DNA from: Labilithrix sp.
GTDB lineage: Bacteria > Myxococcota_A > Polyangia > Polyangiales > Polyangiaceae
Length of the DNA stretch: 64,000 nt
Assembly: GCA_019637225.1 (NCBI GenBank)
Contig: JAHBWC010000037.1
Coordinates: 1 to 64,000 of the forward strand
Reading direction: 5' to 3'
Positions 57,697-64,000 of the stretch are shown in pieces. A program made the position numbers and the translations under genes. Under the pieces are notes generated by a model, which made no database searches, was not told the origin of the DNA, and saw nothing but the letters and a program-made list of their open reading frames with translations. Every line of letters begins with the position of its first letter. Position 1 is the first letter of the stretch.

Positions 57697-59115
57697 ATGA
57701 GACGTTACGCCTCGCTCGTCGTCCTCCTGAGCACGCTCCTCGTGGGGCTCCCGGCGCACGCCGAGGACGACACCGAGCCGCCCGCCGACAAGCACGGCGC
57801 GCGGGCGATCGAGACGCTGACCGCGGCCGACCTCGACCGGATGCTCGCGCCGCTCGCGAGCGACGACGTCGAAGCCCGCCGCGGCGCGGCGAAGACGGTC
57901 GAGGCGCTGGGCCAGGACGCCATCCCGGCGATCGCCAAGCAGCTCGCCGCGCAGCGAAAAGCGTCGACGGTCTCCGTGCAGGCAGCCGTGAAGGTGGCGC
58001 GCGACGCCGCCGGCAAGGGCTCGGACACGGACCTCTGCTCCGCGCTGCTCGCCACGAAGAGCGACGGCGCCGGGTACCGGCCGGCCGTCACGACCGCGGT
58101 GCTGCTCCGCGCGCTCGCGCACGCCGGGACGACGCCGGGCCTCCGGCAGCTCGTCAAGGTCGCCGGTGACCACGGCAACGTGTTCCGGCCCGAGGTGGCG
58201 CGCCACCTGAAGGCCCTCGGCGACAAGGCGGTCCCGGCGCTCATCGAGACGCGCAAGGAGCCCTCGTCGGAGCTCCGTCACTGGTCGACCTCCCAGCTCG
58301 AGGGGATGGGCAAGCGCATCCCCGGCGACGCGGTGCAGACGAAGGACAACCAGGTGCTCGCCGACGTGCTCCGCGCGTTCGCGAACGTGCACGACATGGA
58401 CGCGCTGCCGGTGATTCTCTCGTTCGTGAACTCCGATCGCATCCAGGTGCGCGGCGCGGCGCGCGAGGCGCTCGGTCAGTTCGGGCAGGACGCGGTGTGG
58501 AAGCTGCGAGAGGCCTACTCGAACGTCACCGGAAAGGCGGCCCCCGACGGCTGGCCCGCGGCGCAGATCGCGATGGAGCTCTTCGCCGCGTACGACCGAA
58601 TCCGACTCCAGGAGGTCTACGGGCTGCTCGACGAGGGGCTCGCGAAGGAGAAGGAGGGCAAGCTCGAAGAGGCCGTCGCCGCCTTCGACAAGGTGCTCGC
58701 GCGCCAGCCGATGATCGAGCGCCGCGGCGAGATGGTCGCGGCGTACGTCGCGTACGCCGAGCAGCTCGAGGAGTCGGATCCCCCGCGAGCGCTCGCGCTC
58801 TTCCGCAAGGCGGCGCGGCTCTGGCCCGAGAGCCCGCGCGTCCCGCACATCGAGGCGGAGATCGCCTACCTCGAGGGCAAGGAGCTGCTCGCGCGCGGCA
58901 TCGCCGACGTCGAGCCGTTCCAGCGCGCGCTCCGCCTCGAGCCCGGCCACGAGAAGTCGCGCGCCGAGCTCAATCGCCTCGAGGCCAACGTCGAGGAGCG
59001 CCAGGAGCGCATTCGCGCCTTCGCGGCCGCCGGCGCGGTCGTCGTCGTCGCGCTCGCCGGCATCCTCCTCTTCGGCGGCGGACGCCGAAGGCCCCGCCGC
59101 GCCGCGCGCGCCTGA
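57697..59115 (+). CDS. exported HEAT/TPR-repeat protein with C-terminal membrane anchor
   Basis: A 472-residue protein. Signal peptide (cleavage near AHAED). HEAT-like repeats cover about 45-290 (EARRGAAKTVEALGQDAIPAIAKQL, EVARHLKALGDKAVPALIE, QVRGAAREALGQFGQDAVWKL). TPR-like helices follow (EEAVAAFDKVLARQP, PPRALALFRKAARLWP, RALRLEPGHEKSRAELNRLE). A membrane helix near 445-462 (AAGAVVVVALAGILLF) and a basic tail end it. The repeats would face the periplasm as a scaffold. Partner unknown. Confidence 0.8.
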   Translation: MRRYASLVVLLSTLLVGLPAHAEDDTEPPADKHGARAIETLTAADLDRMLAPLASDDVEARRGAAKTVEALGQDAIPAIAKQLAAQRKASTVSVQAAVKVARDAAGKGSDTDLCSALLATKSDGAGYRPAVTTAVLLRALAHAGTTPGLRQLVKVAGDHGNVFRPEVARHLKALGDKAVPALIETRKEPSSELRHWSTSQLEGMGKRIPGDAVQTKDNQVLADVLRAFANVHDMDALPVILSFVNSDRIQVRGAAREALGQFGQDAVWKLREAYSNVTGKAAPDGWPAAQIAMELFAAYDRIRLQEVYGLLDEGLAKEKEGKLEEAVAAFDKVLARQPMIERRGEMVAAYVAYAEQLEESDPPRALALFRKAARLWPESPRVPHIEAEIAYLEGKELLARGIADVEPFQRALRLEPGHEKSRAELNRLEANVEERQERIRAFAAAGAVVVVALAGILLFGGGRRRPRRAARA

Positions 59116-59130
59116 TCGCGGACCGCGGGC

Positions 59131-59170
59131 GCCAAACGCCCTGCCGCCAGACGCCCGGCCGCCAGACGCC
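59131..59170. repeat. three tandem 15-base repeats
   Basis: GCCAAACGCC, GCCAGACGCC and GCCAGACGCC begin at 59131, 59146 and 59161, a period of exactly 15, between two convergent genes. Likely a minor slippage product. Confidence 0.6.
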
Positions 59171-59177
59171 AGAAGCG

Positions 59178-59209
59178 AAAAAGGGCGACGAGCTCGCGCC
59201 CGCCGCCCT
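59178..59209 (-). terminator. terminator of the rpsD-rpoA-rplQ operon
   Basis: On the minus strand AGGGCG (59209-59204) pairs with CGCCCT (59187-59182) around a 16-base loop, followed by T residues (59182-59178). It lies about 40 bases after the rplQ stop. Confidence 0.6.
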
Positions 59210-59248
59210 CTTCGCGTGGCCGTGATGGCCGCGTTCGTCGAACGAAGA

Positions 59249-59773
59249 TCAGCCCGCCGCGGCTTCGGCCTCGGGCTTGGCGGCCTTCTTCGCCTTCTTC
59301 GCCTTCTTCTCGCCCGCGTCGCTCGCGCCTTCGACGAGCTCGATGATCGCCATCGGCGCGTTGTCGCCGCGGCGGTCGCCGAGCTTGATGATGCGCGTGT
59401 AGCCGCCGGGGCGGCTCGCGAAGCGCTTCGCGAGGTCGATGAGGACCTTCTCGACGAGGTCGACCTTCTTCGTCTCGCCGCCCTTCTCGGTCTTCGTGCC
59501 CCAGCGCGGGAGGAACGAAGCGATGAGGCGCTTGGTGGCGAGGCGCTTGGCCTTGTCCTTCTCCGAGAGCTTCTCGAACGGCGTGTACGAGACCTCACCG
59601 AGGCGGCGCGCCTTGGTGATGAGGCGCTCCGCGACGCGGCGGAGCTCCTTGGCCTTCGCGTCCGTCGTCTCGATCCGCTCGTTGAGGACGAGGTTCGCCG
59701 TCAGGTTCCGGAACATCGCCCGGCGGCTGGTGCTGTTTCGGTCGAACTTTCGACCCGCATTCTGGTGTCGCAT
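59249..59773 (-). CDS. rplQ: 50S ribosomal protein L17
   Basis: A 174-residue L17 of the large ribosomal subunit, at the exit tunnel region. MRHQNAGRKFDRNSTSRRAMFRNLTANL is the conserved N-terminus in outline, and GGYTRIIKLGDRRGDNAPMAIIEL the C-terminal signature. It has an insert near 90-105 (TKTEKGGETKK) and a Lys/Ala-rich tail, so it is longer than the E. coli form (127). Last gene of the operon, 84 bases after rpoA. Confidence 0.96.
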   Translation of the reverse strand: MRHQNAGRKFDRNSTSRRAMFRNLTANLVLNERIETTDAKAKELRRVAERLITKARRLGEVSYTPFEKLSEKDKAKRLATKRLIASFLPRWGTKTEKGGETKKVDLVEKVLIDLAKRFASRPGGYTRIIKLGDRRGDNAPMAIIELVEGASDAGEKKAKKAKKAAKPEAEAAAG

Positions 59774-59857
59774 GGTGCCTTGCTTCCCTTTTAACGACTT
59801 TGAGCTGTCGATCGGCGAGGCCCGTCAGCGACGGGCCTCGTAGGTGATTCGCGGGGC

Positions 59858-60880
59858 TTAGTTCTGCGCCTGCTGGGCCTTCCAGCGCTCGAGCATCTGG
59901 GGCCAGTTGTCGATCTTCATGCCGAGCGACAGCCCCATGTTCTGGAGGATCTCCTTGATCTCCTTGAGGCTCTTGCGGCCGAAGTTCTTCGTCTTCAGCA
60001 TGTCCTGCTCCGTGCGCTGAACGAGCTCACCGATGAGGGTGATGTTCGCGTTCTGGAGGCAGTTGGCCGAGCGGACGGAGAGCTCGAGCTCGTCAACGGA
60101 GCGGAAGAGGTTCTCGTTGAGCGGCTCGTCCTCGGGCGTGCCCTGGACGTAGCTCGTCTCCTCGGTCTCCTCGAAGTTGATGAAGATCGTGAGCTGCTCC
60201 TTCAGGATCTTCGCCGCGTAGGCGACGGCGTCCTGGGGCTTCACGCTGCCGTTCGTCCAGACCTCGAGGGTCAGCTTGTCGTAGTCGGTGACCTGACCGA
60301 CGCGCGCGTTCGTGACGGTGTAGTTCACCTTGCGAACGGGCGAGAAGAGCGCGTCGATCGGGATCGTGCCGATCGGCATCGTCGGGGTCTTGTTCTTCTC
60401 GGCGGGGACGTAGCCGCGGCCGACGTTGACCGTCAGCTCCATCGACAGCGGGCCCTTCTTGTCGAGCGTCGCGATGAGGTGATCGGGGTTCAGGACCGTG
60501 AGGCCGTCGACGAGCTGGATGTCGCGCGCGTAGACGGGGCCAGGGCCCTCCTTCTCGATGCGGACGGTGTACGTCTTCGCGGTCGCCGCCTTGAGGACGA
60601 CTTCCTTCAGGTTGAGGATGATGTCGGTCACGTCCTCGACGACGTCGCCGATGGTCGTGAACTCGTGGAGCGCGCCGTCGATGCGGATGGCCGTGATGGC
60701 CGCGCCCTGGAGCGACGAGAGGAGGACGCGACGGAGCGAGTTGCCGAGCGTGATGCCATAGCCGCGCTCGAGGGGCTCGCACGAGAAGCGGCCGTAGAAC
60801 TCGGTGAGCGTCTCCTGCTCGATGTGGATGCCGCGCGGACGGATGAGGTCGCGCCAGTTGCGAGTGACGATGTTGCTCAT
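59858..60880 (-). CDS. rpoA: RNA polymerase alpha subunit
   Basis: A 340-residue alpha subunit. The N-terminal domain ([35 protein letters not shown] region) dimerises and nucleates beta/beta-prime assembly. The C-terminal domain (about 255-325: [35 protein letters not shown]) contacts DNA UP elements and activators. Length and motifs are normal. It is 184 bases downstream of rpsD, a long spacer that contains a hairpin. Confidence 0.97.
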   Translation of the reverse strand: MSNIVTRNWRDLIRPRGIHIEQETLTEFYGRFSCEPLERGYGITLGNSLRRVLLSSLQGAAITAIRIDGALHEFTTIGDVVEDVTDIILNLKEVVLKAATAKTYTVRIEKEGPGPVYARDIQLVDGLTVLNPDHLIATLDKKGPLSMELTVNVGRGYVPAEKNKTPTMPIGTIPIDALFSPVRKVNYTVTNARVGQVTDYDKLTLEVWTNGSVKPQDAVAYAAKILKEQLTIFINFEETEETSYVQGTPEDEPLNENLFRSVDELELSVRSANCLQNANITLIGELVQRTEQDMLKTKNFGRKSLKEIKEILQNMGLSLGMKIDNWPQMLERWKAQQAQN

Positions 60881-61023
60881 GCTCTTCGTTCCTTCTTCTC
60901 GGCCCTTCGGCCGTTCGTCCCGTTCACGCGGCGATCCCGCGGCGCCTTCGAACCCGCTCTCCGGTCGCTACCGTCGCCTGCCCGTGTGTTTCAGTCCCTG
61001 TCGTTCGGTGAGTCTCCGGTGCC

Positions 61024-61048
61024 GCTCGAGGAGGCGACCTCCTCGAGC
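61024..61048 (-). promoter_or_regulatory. perfect hairpin between rpsD and rpoA
   Basis: GCTCGAGGAGG (61024-61034) and CCTCCTCGAGC (61038-61048) form an 11-base perfect stem with a three-base loop, 16 bases after the rpsD stop. There is no T-run, so it is more likely an RNA processing, stability or attenuation element than a full terminator. Confidence 0.6.
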
Positions 61049-61064
61049 GAGCACGTGAGGTCGA

Positions 61065-61694
61065 TCAGCGCGAGTAGTACTCGACGACGAGCTGCTCGCG
61101 GATCGGCGGCTCGTTGAGCTCTTCGCGAACCGGCGCGCCCTTGAAGACGCCGGCGAAGTTGTTCTTGTCGAGATCGATCCACGACAGCTGCGCGCGGCGC
61201 TCCACCTGCGCGAGCGCGGCGGCGATGAACTTGATGCCGCGGCTCTTCTCGCGAACCTCGACCTTGTCGCCGGCGCGGAGCAGGTACGACGGGATGTCGA
61301 CGCGCTTGCCGTTGACGAGGATGTGCGCGTGCTTGACGAGCTGGCGCGCCTCGTTACGCGACGACGCGAAGCCCATGCGGTGGACGACGTTGTCGAGGCG
61401 GCTCTCGATGAGGCCGAGCATCTGCTCGCCCGTGCGGCCCTTGCGGCGCGTCGCGTCGAAGTAGTACGCGCGGAACTGGCGCTCGAGCACGCCGTAGATG
61501 CGGCGGGTCTTCTGCTTCTCGCGGAGGCGGACGGCGTACTCCGTCAGCTTGATGCGGCCCTGGCCGTGCTGGCCCGGCGGATAGGGGCGGCGCGTGACCG
61601 AGCACTTGTCGGTGTAGCAGCGCTCACCCTTGAGGAAGAGCTTGATGCCTTCGCGGCGGCAAAGCTTGCAGACGGGTCCGATATATCGAGCCAT
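61065..61694 (-). CDS. rpsD: 30S ribosomal protein S4, zinc-binding form
   Basis: A 209-residue S4, a primary 16S rRNA binder. C9, C12, C26 and C31 make the zinc site of the C+ form. The S4 RNA-binding domain is near 98-160 ([32 protein letters not shown] in outline). [13 protein letters not shown] is conserved. It is the first gene of the operon here; rpsM and rpsK, usually just upstream, are replaced by an unrelated gene on the other strand. Its leader (61695-61901) should hold the operon promoter. Confidence 0.97.
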   Translation of the reverse strand: MARYIGPVCKLCRREGIKLFLKGERCYTDKCSVTRRPYPPGQHGQGRIKLTEYAVRLREKQKTRRIYGVLERQFRAYYFDATRRKGRTGEQMLGLIESRLDNVVHRMGFASSRNEARQLVKHAHILVNGKRVDIPSYLLRAGDKVEVREKSRGIKFIAAALAQVERRAQLSWIDLDKNNFAGVFKGAPVREELNEPPIREQLVVEYYSR

Positions 61695-61901
61695 TTCTTT
61701 CCTTCAGGCGGCATCCCCGCAATGGGAGCCGGAGAACCGGTTTACACGCTCGACCCCGCTGATAGGGCCGAGGCTTCCATCCCGGCGTGCCCGGATTCCT
61801 CGCGAAATTGCGAGGCGGGCGGGAGAACCGCTGGCTTTTAGTCGAAGGGGGCGAAAAGGCAAGCGGATCGGTGGGGCCGTCTAAAGGTATGCTCCGCGCC
61901 G

Positions 61902-62423
61902 ATGCCTGGCCTCCGACGCTCGGTCCTCGCGATCGGTCTCGCCCTCGCCGGCCCCTCCGTCAGCGCCTGCAGCGGCGGCTGCAACGGCTGCGCTAGCGCC
62001 CCTCCGGTCGCCCAGGCGGGCGACGCCGGGCTCGGCGGGGCCTCGACGGCCGAGGCCGGACCGACGGCCGAGGCCGGAGCCGGGCTGCCGCCGTCGATCC
62101 CGGACGCCGCGCGCACGGTCAACGCGATCCGACCTTCGCTGCGCGCGTGCTTCGCCGCTCAGCTCGGCCGGAAGCCGACCCCGACGGGGACCGTCACGTT
62201 CGCGATCGACGTCGACGCGGACGGCCGGGTGACCGCGGCGACCGCGCGGACGCACGACAACCTCGACGACGAGTGCCTCGCGTGCATGGCCGGCGGCGTG
62301 AAGACGGCGACGTTCAGCCGCCCGCTCGACGGAATGCCCGCGACGGTGATCGTTCCGTTCACCTTCCACTCTGGCGCTCCTCCGACTGCGCCGAGCGCCT
62401 CGCTCACGCCGCTCTCTCCCTGA
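61902..62423 (+). CDS. lipoprotein with TonB-C/AgmX-like C-terminal domain
   Basis: A 173-residue lipoprotein (lipobox VSAC, then SGGCNGC). An Ala/Gly-rich linker with a short repeat (TAEAGPTAEAG) leads to a domain of about 90 residues: TVNAIRPSLRACFAAQLGRKPTPTGTVTFAIDVDADGRVTAATA and CMAGGVKTATF. This matches the AgmX/PglI-type C-terminal domain common in myxobacteria, related in fold to TonB C-terminal domains. Cys residues in RACF and ECLAC could pair. Divergent from rpsD by 207 bases. Role unknown. Confidence 0.76.
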   Translation: MPGLRRSVLAIGLALAGPSVSACSGGCNGCASAPPVAQAGDAGLGGASTAEAGPTAEAGAGLPPSIPDAARTVNAIRPSLRACFAAQLGRKPTPTGTVTFAIDVDADGRVTAATARTHDNLDDECLACMAGGVKTATFSRPLDGMPATVIVPFTFHSGAPPTAPSASLTPLSP

Positions 62424-62904
62424 CGGTGCTCCATCCTTGCTCGGCGCCTCACCGCGACCGAGCGCGCTCGCGACTCGGTGACGCCGCGAACCTCCGCGCG
62501 CCCATGTGTCGAGTCGAGTGTCAACGCACGAGGATGCGGCGACGAGAACCTGCAGGACGCCAACCCGCAGGACGAGCGCGCGCGGTGCGCGACGTCGCGT
62601 CGCGCGTCAATGCACGAGCGTGCGGCGACGCTCGATCGCGCCGACGATGTGGGTCGGTGCGACGCCTCGCGTCGCAGGAAAAATAATTCAGGCGAACCGG
62701 GAATTCGCGCCCGGGGACGAATACCGGGTTTGTTCGGCTAGTTCGGTTGTGGCGCCGCGCGCGCCGCGCGGATTGTCGCGCGGACGCCGCGCGCCGCGGC
62801 CGCACTTTGCGATTGACGGATGTGCTTACGCAGGGAGAATGTCCCGCTTGTCCCAATGGGGCCGTAGTGCCCTGTGCACATCGTACGGGGCTGGGAGGAC
62901 GATA
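62424..62904. other. 481-base intergenic region with an imperfect direct repeat
   Basis: No gene is supported. TCAACGCACGAGG... at 62521 and TCAATGCACGAGC... at 62607 match at 20 of 23 positions. An AT-rich stretch lies near 62669-62685 and a GC-rich inverted region near 62752-62805. The promoter of the following gene is probably in the right half. Confidence 0.45.
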
Positions 62905-64000
62905 ATGGGAACTAGAGTGAGAGAGAGCTTGCGAGGGGTCGCCCTCGCGACGCTGCTCGTGGCAGGTGCCGCGGCAGGCGTCGCGTGCGGCGGAGATGAC
63001 GACGACGGGCAGAGCAGCAGCGGCTCGAGCGGTTCCAGCGGTTCGAGCGGTTCGAGCGGATCCAGCGGCTCGAGCGGCTCCAGCGGTTCGAGCGGCTCCA
63101 GCGGCACGCCGGACTCGGGCACGCCGGACACCGGTACCGACGCCGCCCCCGCGCAGGTCGCGGCCAAGCCCGTCTTCGCACCGGCGGCCGGCACGTTCGC
63201 GGCTGCGCAAGCCCCGAACGTGACGATCACGTCGACGACGCCGAACGCGACGGTCTACTTCACGACCAACGGAACCAACCCGACGGTTGGTAGCTCGGCT
63301 TACACGAGCCCGATCTCGGTCACGGCGAACACGACGTTCCGCGCCATCGCGATCGCCCCTGGCTTCCAGGACTCTGCCATCGAGACGGCCATCTACACGA
63401 TCACGCCGCCGACGCCCCTCGAGGTCGGCGCCGTCCAGTTCACCCCGCCCGCCGGCCTCTACACCAACACCCAGCAGGTCGCGCTCACGTCCGCCACCGC
63501 CGACGCGACGATCTGTTTCACGACGGACGGGTCCACGGCTCCGACGTGCACGAACGGAGAGTGCGGGATCACGAGCGGGGTCTACAACGCCACGAGCCCC
63601 ATCACGGTCGCCACGAACAACACGACGATCCGTGCGCTCGCCTGCGCGGCCGGCAAGACGAGCCTCGGCGAGCGGTCCGCGAACTACACGTTCCGGGCTG
63701 CCCCGGCGACGACGGATCCCGCCGCGGGCATCGTCGCTTCTGGCACCCAGATCGAGCTCTCCTCGGAGACCCATGGCGCGACCATCCACTACACCATCAA
63801 CGGTGCGGCTCCGACCTGCCTCACCGGCGACGTGATCGAGCCGCCCGCCGCGGGCGGCGCGCCGGACGGCCTGACCGTCGGCATCACGCAGAACTCGACG
63901 ATCCGCACGATCGTCTGCAAGAACGGCTACGCGACCTCGGCCGCCGTGTCGTTCGAGTTTCAGGTCCGGGCCACGGCCCCGACGTTCGCCGTCGACTCCG
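62905..64000 (+). CDS. lipoprotein with Ser/Gly linker and chitobiase-type C-terminal repeats (cut by window edge)
   Basis: Open to the right edge, at least 365 residues. The signal peptide ends in a lipobox (GVAC, then GGDDDDG). A linker of about 30 residues repeats Gly-Ser-Ser. Then come at least three beta-sandwich repeats of the chitobiase/beta-hexosaminidase C-terminal type: NVTITSTTPNATVYFTTNG with TSPISVTANTTFRAIAIAPGF, QVALTSATADATICFTTDGS, and QIELSSETHGATIHYTINGAAPTC. Such repeats occur in surface adhesins and carbohydrate-active enzymes; no catalytic domain is seen yet. GGGAGG seven bases before the ATG supports the start. Confidence 0.82.
   Translation, partial: MGTRVRESLRGVALATLLVAGAAAGVACGGDDDDGQSSSGSSGSSGSSGSSGSSGSSGSSGSSGSSGTPDSGTPDTGTDAAPAQVAAKPVFAPAAGTFAAAQAPNVTITSTTPNATVYFTTNGTNPTVGSSAYTSPISVTANTTFRAIAIAPGFQDSAIETAIYTITPPTPLEVGAVQFTPPAGLYTNTQQVALTSATADATICFTTDGSTAPTCTNGECGITSGVYNATSPITVATNNTTIRALACAAGKTSLGERSANYTFRAAPATTDPAAGIVASGTQIELSSETHGATIHYTINGAAPTCLTGDVIEPPAAGGAPDGLTVGITQNSTIRTIVCKNGYATSAAVSFEFQVRATAPTFAVDS
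63012..63103 (+). repeat. in-frame Gly-Ser-Ser repeat
   Basis: Tandem nine-base units of the GGTTCGAGC type code (Gly-Ser-Ser)n just after the lipobox of the last gene. Confidence 0.85.

Overview
The window comes from a high-GC, Gram-negative genome of the Myxococcota type, most likely class Polyangia. The evidence is the strong GC bias, three proteins with MYXO-CTERM tails, eukaryote-like Ser/Thr kinases, very many lipoproteins whose mature N-terminus is rich in Asp, Ala, Gly and Pro, and lpxC (an outer-membrane lipid A gene). This is inferred from gene content, not from a marker tree. I read 52 protein genes; one is cut by the right edge. I found no tRNA, rRNA, CRISPR array, insertion sequence or prophage. 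Many neighbouring genes overlap by 1 to 4 bases (ATGA, GTGA or TGATG junctions), which fixes several start codons.

Left part (1-13.5 kb): a Ser/Thr kinase, a VWA lipoprotein, an ExoA-like glycosyltransferase, then a sulfur module. In the module a YeiH-type exporter fused to a cysteine-dioxygenase-like cupin is divergent from a sulfite-oxidase-family molybdoenzyme, which is coupled to a diheme cytochrome c lipoprotein. Signal peptidase I and CTP synthase follow.

Middle part (13.5-31 kb): a short-chain fatty acid permease, several c-type cytochrome lipoproteins, a thioredoxin-like/MauG fusion with a beta-propeller lipoprotein behind an orphan OmpR/PhoB-type regulator, a FecA-like TonB receptor operon, lpxC, and an operon of three lipoproteins that ends at a clear terminator. 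Direct repeats of CTGTNAC with 11-base spacing lie in front of two of these units and may be sites for the regulator.

Molybdenum region (31-42.6 kb): a membrane protein that looks like an ECF T component joined to an S-like component by polyglycine, then a MosA/MosB-like molybdenum storage pair, then ModA. ModBC lies 6 kb away, beyond a block of opposite-strand genes: a membrane-inserted metallophosphoesterase and a five-gene operon with DUF1501, heme-motif and MYXO-CTERM proteins. Storage and uptake of molybdenum in one neighbourhood fit the sulfite oxidase upstream.

Right part (42.7-64 kb): a 1178-residue membrane protein made of a duplicated kinase-TM unit whose second kinase is degenerate, two Hsp70-family proteins (one with a DUF3731-like C-terminus, one coupled to a DUF2760 protein and a membrane kinase), an RCC1-repeat lipoprotein, acylphosphatase, a HEAT/TPR protein, the rpsD-rpoA-rplQ operon, and a secreted protein with chitobiase-type C-terminal repeats that runs off the edge. 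At least seven proteins carry CXXCH heme motifs (ten motifs in all), so periplasmic electron transfer is a theme of the window.
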